The notes beneath the pieces are model-generated. The model made no database searches and had not been told where the DNA came from. It saw only the letters and a program-made list of their open reading frames with translations. Shown one piece after another: positions 37,282 to 47,238 of a stretch of DNA of 64,000 nucleotides. The stretch's first letter is position 1, and every line of letters starts with the position of its first letter. The translations under genes were made by a program, and so were the position numbers. Location: NCBI GenBank assembly GCA_965240325.2, contig OZ251237.1, positions 62,001 through 126,000 on the forward strand. Direction: 5' to 3'. The DNA is from Rebecca billardiae RCC1528. Lineage: Eukaryota > Haptophyta.

Positions 37282-39351
37282 AGCGCGGCATCTAGCGGCA
37301 CGCGAGGGCAATGCATTTGCAGCAGCCTACCTTTCAGCTGGCATCTCTGCTCAGCCGGTCGCACTCGTTCCTCGCCTTGCTCAGCGCTCATGCGGGGTCT
37401 GGACCGTCCACTGCTTGCGGCCCTTTGAGGGCGCGAGCTGGCAGCGGTCACAGACATGCGGCGCGTGGCGCGTGCTGCTGTCCGCGCCCAATGGGCCCAC
37501 CACTGTGCTGACCTTGGCGCAGCGCCAGCAGGCGGGGCCGGCAGGGCACAAAGCGCTATTGCCCATTGCAGTGACTGTGCCGAGCCGACTGAGCGCCGGC
37601 AGCGCATGAACACAAGCTGAGCTAGCAGGCCCAGCTAGAGTGTTGGGGAGCGACATAGGCAGTTGATGCAGCCTGGGCCGCCCCAGGGCACCCGCGCCCG
37701 CCCGTCTCACGGCCGTGCTAGGCATACCGTGCCCATGGCTGTGCGCGTGCTGGTCACTCAGCAGTGCTGCACTTAGTCTGCTGCTGTGTGCGCGAGCCCG
37801 CGCGTGTGCCCGCGCGAGCCCGCGCGTGCCCGCGCGTGTGCAGTGCAGACAGCTCTGCCAGACTCGCCAGAGCCCGAGCAGCAGCATGGATGTGGGGAAC
37901 GTACACCTGTTGAGTGGACGATACTGCTCGACACCCGTTGCCATGCGCACCTGGGATCGCCACCCGGCCTGCTGATGTAGCAGTGTCGTTGAACTTGAAT
38001 ACTGCACGACGACCGCGCGATGACGGCTGCGCGTACCCTGATACTGGCTGGGCAGCGGCGATGGTGGTAGAGGCGATGGCGGCGACGACGCTCTGGGATC
38101 GGCTGCGGACTGGGCGGTGATGATGACCGTGATGACGGCGGCGGACTTGGTGGTGACGACGCCGGCGGTGATGGTGGTAGCGATGGTGGTAGTGGGATCT
38201 GCGGTGGGCTCGGCGGCGGAATGGGAGGAGGGGGCGACGGTGGCGGTGATGGCTGCGGGCTCGGTGGCGGGCGTGGCGGCGGCGACGGCAGCGTTCTACG
38301 CGGCGGGCTTAGCGGCGGAGACGGTGGCGGTGATGGTGGCGGGCATGCCGGCGGCGATAGTGGTGGCGACAGCGGTTGGCCGGCCGGTGGGCTGGGTGGC
38401 ACCTGCAGCCAGCCCTTCCTGCAAGCAACGCTGACAGTACAGGCAGCAGTGTCAGTCGGGCATGATTCTCAACCGCTCTCGCTACCTGCAGCGCCGCCTC
38501 GGCGTGCTCTCTCGCACTGCGACGTCCGCGTGTGACACGGAGCACAGCCTCTACCGCCTGACCACCAGCATTTCGCCCCACTGAAGTGCACTCTGGATGG
38601 CACGGCTACACGAGCAGTCACCAATAACGCCTCTGTCTGACAGACGGTCACACAGGCCGGCTAGCGCCCTCAGCGCGCCTCTGCAGCGGCAGCAGATGGC
38701 GAGGTGCTTGCGCTTGGCGATTGAGGCAAGGTTGGCCGGCGCGCACGGTCGGTGGCCCACCGCGATCTCGCCCTCGGGAGGCAGCGCCTGATGGGCCGAG
38801 CAAACTTGCGAGCACACTATGGGCCACGCGAGTGCCTCTGCTCGGCCAGCAGCTGCTGTCCTGGATGCCGAGCCCGAGATGATGTCGGCCAGCATGGTGG
38901 GCTGCCTCGGGCCTGCCTCCGGCACACCGTGATGACGCATGTTCGCTCGGTCATGTGCCTAGCCGCACCGACGTGGGCACGGCATCGGTTGGCGTGTGCA
39001 CCACGGGCTCGGCCGTCGATGTTGTCAGGTACTCGGGTCGCCGCCTCAAGTTGTTAGACTCACCCGACCTTCCGCCTAGACGTGTTGGACGCAGCCACGT
39101 CTGGCGCATACCTGGATGTGTGTGGCATAGCCTCTCGCGCGCCCAGCGATTCCATCAGGCACGGGGCGAGCTGCGTGCAGCCCACAGGCAAAGCGCCGCT
39201 CACGATCGCAACACTTCTGACTTGTGTCCACGGCGTGCACAGCGACACACACGCGCATGCTGGAGCAAGGCGCGCTAAAGGCAACGTCCAGGAAGGCGTG
39301 CGACCAGCCAGCGCACGCGGGAGCCAGGCACAGTGAAGAGCACATCGCATC
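37282..39351. other. Spacer between arms A and A', contains a proline-rich frame
   Basis: 2.07 kb of unique DNA. Apart from the proline-rich minus-strand frame 37773-38402 I see no gene. The plus strand of the proline-rich stretch is a GGYGGY-type low-complexity sequence. Confidence 0.5.
37773..38402 (-). CDS. Proline-rich (PPSPPPS) frame, partial or decayed
   Basis: Opens with a run of about 80 codons of the form PPSPPPSPPLSPP, like cell-wall or pherophorin-type linkers of algae. The frame continues upstream to a stop near 38480, adding a Cys-containing segment (TDTAACTVSVACRKGW), but without an ATG. The downstream half loses the pattern. It may be one exon of a secreted protein or a remnant; compare the complete proline-rich gene at 47239-48333. 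Confidence 0.35.
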   Translation of the reverse strand: MPPSPPAGQPLSPPLSPPACPPPSPPPSPPLSPPRRTLPSPPPRPPPSPQPSPPPSPPPPIPPPSPPQIPLPPSLPPSPPASSPPSPPPSSRSSSPPSPQPIPERRRRHRLYHHRRCPASIRVRAAVIARSSCSIQVQRHCYISRPGGDPRCAWQRVSSSIVHSTGVRSPHPCCCSGSGESGRAVCTAHARARAGSRGHTRGLAHTAAD

Positions 39352-40087
39352 GCCTTCATGGGCCGACCGGGCGGGCGCGCGGCGCGCGCGGCGCGTGCGG
39401 CCCACGCCCGACTCCGGTCGAGCGCCGGCGGCGAGGCGCGCGAGCGGTCGATGGGCAAGGCCTCCGTCACGAGGCGGGCTGGGCGCGGACAGAGCGGACT
39501 GCCGTACCTGCCCCAGCCCTCCGCGCGGAATCCGCCGCCAAACGCGCTCGAGAGCGCCCATCCAAGCCCAGCGGCCGTCCGTGCGCGAGCGCAGCCGCTG
39601 CGCCGCCGCAGACCGGCACAGAACGCGCGCGGCGCACCGCCTCGGGCGTCGAGGCGAGGAAGCCCGGCTCGCTACAGCCCGTGGCGGACCCGCTCGCCCA
39701 GGCGCTGCCGACCGAACGCGCCCGACTCGCTCACGCGCCCGCCGAGCGGGCGCGCCAACCTCGCGCGCCGCGCCGCCCGGGTCGCGCCGGCCGCGTGCCG
39801 AGCGCACGGGCGGCGAGCAGGCCGCGAGCCGGGCCGAGCGCGCGCCGCGAACTCGTACGCGCGGCTGGCAGCCCGCGCCGCCCGAGCGCGCGGCCTCGCG
39901 GTGGCGCCAGTGGCCGCGAGGCTGCGGCCCGCGCGGCGGCGCGCGGCCGCCACTGTGCGCGCACTGGCGCGCAGCGCGCGCAGAGGTACCACGGCGCTTT
40001 TCAGAAGCGGCGAAAGCGCGACTTCGACGGCGCGCGTCCCGCGCGCAAATCGAGGGCTGAGCCCTTCTTGGGGGGGGGAGAGCTCCC
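39352..40087. repeat. Long inverted repeat arm A'
   Basis: Reverse complement of 36547-37281. The match ends sharply at GCCTTC (39352), where the sequence becomes unique. Confidence 0.9.
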
Positions 40088-40456
40088 AGCGAGCGGCCAG
40101 CGCGACGTCACTGCAAAGTTTTCCCTGAGCGCCGGGCGGCGGCGGCGGCGAGGGCGAGTACTCCGCTGGCGGGGCGCGCACGGGGCACAGCGCTGCGGGC
40201 GCGGATGTGCCCGCAGAGCCGGCGCGCGCGGACGGGCTGTTGCGGGAGAGCACTCGGCGCCCTCCTGCGCCGCGCGTCTTGCGCCACGCCTCTTTCGCCT
40301 CGGCTCAGGGCAGCGCGCACATGCGCGCCGCGTCAAGGCCAGCCTTGCCTGCGCCGTAGCCGACCGCGCGTGCGCCGTGCGCGGCGTGGTCGGGAAGGAA
40401 CGAGCGCTGCTGCCGGGCGAGATGGCGACACCATGCGCGCACGCCATGCCGCCCCG
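40081..40456. repeat. Inverted repeat arm B
   Basis: 376 bp matching the reverse complement of 40776-41151 with about two mismatches. It directly abuts arm A', so A' and B form one continuous repeated block. Confidence 0.9.
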
Positions 40457-40775
40457 TGATGCCGCGAAAGGGCACGGCAATAGATCTGCACAGCTGTTGA
40501 CGAGTGCTGATCACTTGTCGTGCCAAGCCACGGACCTGAGCTCGAAGAAGATGATGAAAGAGCATCAGCGCGAGGAAAGCGTCGCATCCAGCACCTCTAC
40601 TTGACCACACGGTGATGAATATCCATGTAAGAGTAGCCCGCGCGCCCGTCTGGCACTGTTCTGCGTCTCAATGATCGTCCCGACAAGGGTCACGACCGCG
40701 AGGCCGTGCCGACACCATTTGTGACAAGTCAAAGAGGCATGCAAACGGACCGACGACACGCTCGTCAAGGCGTGG
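40457..40775. other. Spacer between arms B and B'
   Basis: 319 bp of unique sequence of lower GC than the arms. No gene or known motif is seen. Confidence 0.5.
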
Positions 40776-41151
40776 CGGGGCGGCATGGCGTGCGCGCACG
40801 GTGTCGCCATCTCGCCCGGCAGCAGCGCTCGTTCCTTCCCGACCACGCCGCGCACGGCGCACGCGCGGTCGGCTGCGGCGCAGGCAAGGCTGGCCTTGAC
40901 GCGGCGCGCATGTGCGCGCTGCCCTGAGCCGAGGCGAAAGAGGCGTGGCGCAAGACGCGCGGCGCAGGAGGGCGCCGAGTGCTCTCCCGCAACAGCCCGT
41001 CCGCGCGCGCCGGCTCTGCGGGCACATCCGCGCCCGCAGCGCTGTGCCCCGTGCGCGCCCCGCCAGCGGAGTACTCGCCCTCGCCGCCGCCGCCGCCCGG
41101 CGCTCAGGGAAAACTTTGCAGTGACGTCGCGCTGGCCGCTCGCTGGGAGCT
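40776..41151. repeat. Inverted repeat arm B'
   Basis: Reverse complement of 40081-40456. It is followed at once by the 21-bp outer terminal repeat (41152-41172). Confidence 0.9.
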
Positions 41152-41244
41152 CCCGGCCCGGACCTCCCTTGGGACTAGGGAGGTCTGGACCGGAGCAGTC
41201 ACTCGACGTCAGTCTGAGTGACGACAGTCGCTAAGAATGTGCTA

Positions 41245-42621
41245 TCATATCTTCACGTTGATGCGCCACGGCCGGCGGAAGGACGGCATCAGCGTCGGCC
41301 GCTCAGCCCAGCTCGCGGCCAGCTCGGTGCACGCGCGCAGCGCGCGCTTGCGGCTCGCGCGCGACGCGAGCGCCGCGGCGCGGCGGCGGTGGCGCGTGCA
41401 TGTCTGCAGGGCCGCGAGCTCCGCCTCGTCCTCGGCGGGGTCAGCGCAAGAGAAGCCGCGGAGCGCGTGCGTGCACAGCGCGAGCAGCGCGCGCGCCGTG
41501 CGCTTCTCGTGCTCTATCGACAGCGCCACGCCCTCGCCCAGGTTGATGGTGAGCGCCTGGTCGGCGGCCGCCGCGGCGCCGGAGCGCGCGGCCGAGGCGG
41601 CGGAGGCCGCCGCGGCCGCCACCTCGTCTGCGCCGACGCAGAGCGCCTGCAGCAGCAGGCCGAGGTCGTCGCTCGCGCAGCCGCCGTCGAAGATGCACAG
41701 CGGCGCGTCGCCGCCCACACCGGGCACGTCGCCCGCACCGGGCAAGCCCACACCGCGCACGCCGCCATCCGTGACGTCGCCCGCGGCGCGCAGCTGCGCG
41801 CACGCGCGCTCGCTCAGGTAGCCGTACTCGCACAGGCTGGAGAGCACGGCGCGCCGGGTGGGCGCGAGCCCGTCCGCGTCGTCGAGGATGGCGGCGTCGC
41901 GCAGCACCGCGCGCACGCCCGGCGCGCCGAGGCGCACGAAGTCCGACTCGAGCCGCGCGTGCGCCTCGCCGCGCGTCAGCAGCAATCCCTCGTTGGACGC
42001 CCAGCCAAGCGAGACGCTCAGCCGCTCGCCCGCGGCGACGGGCGCGGCCGCGTGCAGCGCGAGGAGGTCGGGCCCGCGCTGGTGGACGAGGCGCGCGCCG
42101 CCGGGCGCGCCGCGCGGGAAGGGCGCGCTCTCGGGCAGCAGGAAGTGCCCCGCGCCGCAGTGCAGCGCGTGCGCGGCGCACAGCTCGAGCGCGGCGCTCG
42201 AGCTGTGCGCGCGCGCCGCCGCAGCCGCGACCAGCTCGGGGTCCTCGAGCGCGGCGAGCTCGTCGGCGCCCCACTTGTGCAGCGGGTCGGGCGCGTCGAA
42301 GGCGGCGGCGGCGCGCGCGCGCGCGCGCTCGTCCGCCTCCAGCAGCCGCGCGAGCGCGGGCAGGCTGTCCGCGCCGAGCGCCTCGGCGCGCGGCACGGCG
42401 AGCAGCAGCTCGCCGCGCTCGATCGGGCGGGCGGCGATCGCGACGCCGCTCGTCACGTCCACGCTGGGGGCGAGGCCGACGAGGCTGGTCGTGGCGTGCG
42501 CGCCGGTCGCCCCGAGAGCCGCCAGGCACGCGAGCACGTGCCGAGCTCGACCATGCCGGTCACGGCCAGCCAGACCGAGGCCGCCGCCGCCGCGCGGCGA
42601 GCACGTGCTTAGTTCGACCAT
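41245..42621 (-). CDS. SET-domain protein (SETD3/Rubisco-LSMT-like)
   Basis: 458 residues from ATG 42621, single exon. The N-terminal SET part contains GVAIAARPIERGELLLAVPR, and the end of the SET domain reads AAAPVAAGERLSVSLGWASN followed by EGLLLTRG, close to the GEEVxxxYGxxSNxxLLxxYG signature of the SETD3/plant LSMT class of protein-lysine or histidine methyltransferases. The rest is Ala-rich and may correspond to the substrate-binding domain of that class. The canonical Tyr in YG appears replaced (SLGW), so catalysis is uncertain. Residues about 30-45 are hydrophobic and could belong to a targeting sequence. It is divergent from the isocitrate dehydrogenase gene, 188 bp away. Confidence 0.6.
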   Translation of the reverse strand: MVELSTCSPRGGGGLGLAGRDRHGRARHVLACLAALGATGAHATTSLVGLAPSVDVTSGVAIAARPIERGELLLAVPRAEALGADSLPALARLLEADERARARAAAAFDAPDPLHKWGADELAALEDPELVAAAAARAHSSSAALELCAAHALHCGAGHFLLPESAPFPRGAPGGARLVHQRGPDLLALHAAAPVAAGERLSVSLGWASNEGLLLTRGEAHARLESDFVRLGAPGVRAVLRDAAILDDADGLAPTRRAVLSSLCEYGYLSERACAQLRAAGDVTDGGVRGVGLPGAGDVPGVGGDAPLCIFDGGCASDDLGLLLQALCVGADEVAAAAASAASAARSGAAAAADQALTINLGEGVALSIEHEKRTARALLALCTHALRGFSCADPAEDEAELAALQTCTRHRRRAAALASRASRKRALRACTELAASWAERPTLMPSFRRPWRINVKI

Positions 42622-42650
42622 TGCCGGTCACGGCCACCGTGGCGTCGTCG
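42528..42650. repeat. Direct repeat across the SET-gene start region
   Basis: A segment of about 40 bp (GCGAGCACGTGC, then a GCTCGACCAT/GTTCGACCATT variant, then GCCGGTCACGGCCA) occurs twice, around 42530 and 42597. Each copy carries a potential minus-strand ATG, in different frames, so the true start is less certain. Confidence 0.7.
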
Positions 42651-42809
42651 GCCGTGGCCGGCACCTGGGCTTTCGTGATCACACAGTCCGGGCCGGGGGG
42701 CCGGCCCGCCGGCGCCGCAACCGTCCGGCATGCGTCCGGAGGTGGCGATCTGAGCCGATTCGATCGGTCCGATATTGTACGGCGGGTCTCAGGGCCGCGA
42801 AAAGGCGCG

Positions 42810-45238
42810 ATGGCGGGGTTCGGCGCGCTCGGCGTTCGGCGCGCGCTTGCGCTCGGCCGTCAGCTGCGCTCGGCCGGGATGTCGAGCTCGGCCAAGGTGA
42901 AGGCACCGCCCATGGTGTACATCAAGGGCGAGGAGATGACCGCGTACGCCATGCGCCTCATCGTCGAGAAGTGGGTCGACCCGCACCTCGACACGAGCGA
43001 GTGGGAGTGGTACGACCTCTCCTGTGCGCGCACGCACCTCGGGCGCGGCGGCGCGGCGTGCGCGGCGCGGGGCGCGCGCGCGCGCGTGCCCACCGCCCGC
43101 GCCCACCGCCCCGTCCGTGCGCAGGCAAGGCGCGCGACGACTCGGAGGACAAGGTGCTGCACGCCGCGGTCGAGGCGGGCGCGCGCATCGGCGCCATCTT
43201 CAAGGAGCCGACGGTGCGGCGCGCGCGCGCACGCACGCGCACGCACACGCACGCACACCGCAGCCCGCGGCGCGCCCCGCCCCGCCCCGCCCGCCGTCCC
43301 CGCTCCCACCCGCCGGACGCCCTCCCTCCCTGCCGCCTGCGCGCGCGTGCCCGCAGATCACGCCCACCGCCGTGCAGCAGAAGGAGCTCGGCCTCAAGAA
43401 GGCGTGGGGCTCGCCCAACGGCGCCATGCGCAAGGGCTGGAACGGCATCACCATGTGCGCGCATGCACGCGCACGCGCACGCACGCACGCACGCGCGTGT
43501 GTCGACCTCGAGCCCGCGTTCACCTCCCCCGTCGCCCGCGCACGCACGCACGCACACGCGCACGTGTGCACGCGCGCGCGCGCATCGACCTCGAGCCCGC
43601 GCTCACCTCCCCTGCCGCCGCCCGCGCCCGCGCCCGCGCCCCGCCCGGGCCGCAGCTCGCGCGACACGATCCACATCGACGGGATGGAGCTGGGCTTCAA
43701 GGAGCCCGTGCTCTTCGAGCGGCACGCGGTCGGTGGCGAGTACGGCGCCGGCTGGAAGGAGGTGGGCAAGGGCCGGCTCGTGACCAAGTTCTACCCGGAG
43801 GACCGGTACGGCGACGCGATCACCGTCGACGAGCGCGTGCTCGTGGACGACCACAACGTCGCCGTCGTGTACCACAACCCGTGCGCGCGCGGCGCGCGCG
43901 CGCGCCGGCCGCGCCTCCGCACAGCCGGCCGCCCTCGTCACCCCCGCCGCTCACGCGCAGGCCGGCGTGAACGACCGCCGCCGCCGCCGCCGCCGCTTTG
44001 GCGTGTCCGTGTCTGCCGCCACAGGTACGACAACATCGTCGACCTCTCGCACCACTTCTTCAAGCGCTGCCTCGAGGCCAAGGTGCGGAGAGGGCAGGGC
44101 GTCACGGGGGCGCGCTGCCCGTGTGCACAGCACGCGGCGTCGCCGGGCGGGAGCCCTGAGTGTGCCGACCGTCAGCACATCAGGCACACGCCACGCTGAG
44201 CCCCGCGCCGGCCCCGCCCCCCGCTCGTCGGCTCGCAGGTGACCCCGTACGTCGTGACCAAGAAGACCGTCTTCAAGTGGCAGGAGGGCTTCTGGCAGAC
44301 GATGAAGGAGGTCTTCGACTCGCACTACAAGGCGGACTACCAGAAGGCAGGGCTGCTCGACGGCTGCGGCGGCGAGCTGCCGCACCTGATCTCGGACGCG
44401 GCGACGATGCAGATCATCCGGTGGACGAAGGGCGGGTTCGGCATGGCGGCGCACAACTACGACGGCGACATGCTCACCGACGAGGTCGCGCAGGTCCACC
44501 GCTCCCCCGGCTTCATCACCTCCAACCTGATCGGCAAGCGCGACGACGGCGCGATGATCAAGGAGTTTGAGGCGTCGCACGGCACGGTCGCAGACCTGTG
44601 GCACGACCACCTGGCGGGGAAGGAGACGTCGCTCAACCCGCTCGGGATGGCCGAGGCGCTGATGGGCGCGATGCAGCACGCCGCAAACCTCGACACGACC
44701 AACAAGGCCTTCATCTACAACTACACAAACATGCTGCGCACGGTGCGCGCGCCGATGCGCACGCGCGCACCGCCGCGCGCGTGCGCCGACGCGCGCGCGC
44801 GCGACGGCCGCCGCGTGCGCGCCCCGCGCGCCCCGCTGATCGCGCGCGCGCGGCGCGGCGGCGCGCGCCCGCGCGCACCGGCAGGCGATGCACAAGACGA
44901 TGGTGTACGGGCAGGGCACGCGCGACCTGTGCGGCCCCGAAGGCCTCACCACCGAGGACTTCATCGACAAGGTCGCGTGGAGGCTCGAGCGCTACCTCAA
45001 GATGAATGAGGAGGAGCAGGACGAGCGCCGGCGCGCGCCCGTGCGGCCGAGCCCAAAGTTCCGGCGCAACTACAACGTGGACGAGGAGGCGGTGAGCCGG
45101 ATGTTCAAGGAGTACGACACGGACAACAACGGCAGCATCGACCTCGGCGAGTTCACCGAGATGATCGTCAAGCTCGGCATCGCGCCGACCGAGCACGTGA
45201 TCGAGGACCAGCCCAAGCAGGAGAAGTGGGACGCCTGA
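42810..45238 (+). CDS. Isocitrate dehydrogenase with C-terminal EF-hand, probably NAD-specific
   Basis: Oxidative decarboxylation of isocitrate to 2-oxoglutarate. Seven exons join in frame: 42810-43023, 43125-43213, 43357-43454, 43656-43880, 44025-44082, 44239-44742 and 44885-45238, giving 513 residues. The Arg-rich N terminus (MAGFGALGVRRALALGRQLR) looks like a mitochondrial presequence. Family marks include YIKGEEMTAYAMRLIVEKW, ITPTAVQQKELGLKKAW with SPNGAMRKG, GGFGMAAHNYDGDMLTDEVA and EASHGTVADLWHDHLAGKET. At the cofactor-discriminating site, where NADP enzymes have HGTVTRHYR, this protein has HGTVADLWH. The 2'-phosphate-binding Arg/His are thus replaced by Asp/Leu, which favours NAD+. The C terminus carries a canonical EF-hand, FKEYDTDNNGSIDLGEFTEM, suggesting Ca2+ control. 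It is a type II homodimeric enzyme by sequence; cofactor and Ca2+ claims are inference. Confidence 0.92.
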
Positions 45239-45829
45239 GCGGGAGCAGAGCCCACGGCGGGCCCGGGGAGCGAGCTGGCATCGGGCCGTCTCGCGCGGAC
45301 GGTGCGCAGCCCGAGACTCGCGCCTGACCCGACGAGCGAGTCGGCGGGCGCGCGGGCCGAAATGGGCAGCCCAGCCGTCCTTTAGGTCTGCCCATTTCGG
45401 GCCGTCCGGACTCAGCACCGAGCACGGTCAGCATGAGTAGCATACTGCCGACGTCATGTACATGTTCAACGCGCACAGGTCGCCCCGAGGCGCACCGTGG
45501 CGCACCGCTGCCAAGGTGCGCCGCCATCGTGTCCCAGTCGTAGCATTTTCACTACGGGCTGGCGGCCTTGGATTCCTCGAATCATCGATTCCTCGGGATG
45601 CAAATTCCAAAGTTTCCGTGCCGTCCAGCCCAGGACCCGACCGCCGTAGATTAGAAAAAGATTCTCGCGGAAACATCGGTTTTCGCGGGCAGCACACCGG
45701 ACTCCCCGTGTCCCGGCCGACCGGTTGCGTGGTCCTAGACGCATCTTTCCTTGCACCGCGTGTTTGGGTCCCCCCGTTATCGCCGACCGCATCCGCTCGC
45801 TCATCGACCCGACGACGACGACGCAGAGC
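45239..45829. other. Intergenic, with a 3' hairpin
   Basis: No gene supported. It contains the inverted repeat GAAATGGGCAG (45359-45369) / CTGCCCATTTC (45388-45398), with an 18-base loop, 120 bp after the isocitrate dehydrogenase stop. It could form a transcript-end hairpin. GATTCCTCG short repeats occur near 45570-45600. Confidence 0.5.
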
Positions 45830-46522
45830 ATGGACGCGCTACTCCGCCTCGTCGCAGACCTGCTGGCCATCATGCCAGGCGCTACCGATGTCATCGCGCT
45901 GCTGACCCACCCGATGGCGATCGTCGCGCTGCTTGCGCTCGCCCTCCTCGTCACCGCGGCCATCGTTGCGGCGTGGATCAAGCTCGGCGGCACGCGCACC
46001 GCGCACTTTGAGCAGACGATCGAGGGGCCGTTCGTCCTGTACTACAAGGAGCACACCGGCCCTTTCCCGAGCTCTGGCCAGCTATACCAGCAGCTCGACT
46101 CGCTGCGCAAGCAGTGCGGTGCCAAGCGGCTGGGCGGTCTTTACTTTGACAACCCGTGCCTGATGCCCGCGGACAAGTGCCGCGCGCGCATCGGCGTCGT
46201 GTGCACGCTGTACGAGAGCGCCGAGTGGGATGGCGTCTTGCTCGACGCTGGCCTGAAGAAGCACGAGCTGCCGTACTGCAAGTACCTCACCGCCTCGTGG
46301 ATCTACCCCACGCGCTTTGCATCGATCGCCGTGCCGATCGCCATGCGCACCATCTACCGCACTGCGAAGGAGCGCCGCGCCGCTCTGAAGGACACGTTCG
46401 GCGTGCTCGAGCTCTACGAGCCGAGCAAGGACCTTCCAGCTGGCGAGGCACTTGCGAAGGTGTGCTACGCCGCGGAGAAGGACTTTGCGTTCACGCATCC
46501 GGCGGATGTGGCGGCGCAGTGA
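45830..46522 (+). CDS. TEX264-like membrane protein with GyrI-like domain
   Basis: 230 residues from ATG 45830 (the longer frame would begin at TTG). One N-terminal membrane helix (AIVALLALALLVTAAIVAAW, residues about 25-45) is followed by a GyrI-like ligand-binding fold: FVLYYKEHTGPFPSSGQLY, LGGLYFDNPCLMPADKCRAR and IGVVCTLY. This matches the architecture of TEX264, an ER-membrane protein that acts as an ER-phagy receptor in animals and has algal and plant relatives. The C-terminal tail (LELYEPSKDLPAGEALAKVC onward) is short, and I see no clear LC3-interacting motif, so an autophagy role is not shown. Confidence 0.7.
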   Translation: MDALLRLVADLLAIMPGATDVIALLTHPMAIVALLALALLVTAAIVAAWIKLGGTRTAHFEQTIEGPFVLYYKEHTGPFPSSGQLYQQLDSLRKQCGAKRLGGLYFDNPCLMPADKCRARIGVVCTLYESAEWDGVLLDAGLKKHELPYCKYLTASWIYPTRFASIAVPIAMRTIYRTAKERRAALKDTFGVLELYEPSKDLPAGEALAKVCYAAEKDFAFTHPADVAAQ

Positions 46523-47238
46523 GTGAGAGAGTTACAGGCCCCGTGCACAATCGGCACTATACTGCCTTGCCAGGCTTATGTACAGTCTATCACCATTGTC
46601 TGGTGTAGCATCGTCGTCGGGCCTGAGCTGTCGTATTACACTATCTACATTGCCACGCCACGCACGCGCGAAATGTCAATGTGCGCGTGCAGCGCAACTA
46701 CCAGGCCCGAGCCGAGCCTGCTCGGCAGCCGCCAGCTGGCAGCTGGGCACCGCGGAGCGCGGCGCATCCGACAGATGACCGCGACGACGCGGACTCGACG
46801 GTCCGACGGCGTCCGCGGTGGCGCGACGATTCACGATTCAAGAGTCGCTCATCAGTGTCAGAGGTAGTCATCAATAATTCATTAGGAGCGCTTATTGATA
46901 AACGCACACGACTACCGCCGCGGCGGGCAGATCGCCGGCGCCGCACGCCGCCGCAGCTGAATAATGTCGTGCGTCGTCGCGACACACCTCACAAGTCACA
47001 TGCTGATGCGGCGTGAAAGTGAAGGCGTCTCCGGTACTCGAGTACCAGGATCTGCACGCCCGCACTGGTACCGGAGCGGAGGTCGTCATCAGCCGAGCAC
47101 GCCAGGCGCTGCACTGTGCATCATACCCTGCATTACCCACTGCATCATACCATCGGCGGGGGTGGGGGCGCACGATGCTGAAACTGCAGCCGACTCTCGG
47201 CTCTGACTTCAGGAGCCGGAGGTGGTGGCGCACGATGC
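46523..47238. other. Intergenic, no gene supported
   Basis: Mixed-composition DNA between the TEX264-like gene and the convergent proline-rich gene. Short frames only, with no RNA gene and no clear repeat. Confidence 0.45.

Larger units (their letters stand above)
36524..41172. mobile_element. Nested inverted-repeat (foldback-like) element
   Basis: 4,649 bp bounded by a perfect 21-bp inverted repeat (36524-36544 and 41152-41172, starting CCAAGGGAGGTCC). Inside are two long palindromic pairs: arms A/A' (36547-37281 and 39352-40087) and arms B/B' (40081-40456 and 40776-41151), each with around 99% identity by eye. Unique DNA lies only between the arms (37282-39351 and 40457-40775). No transposase is recognisable, so it resembles a non-autonomous foldback element or a product of inverted duplication. 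No target-site duplication is obvious. Confidence 0.75.
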
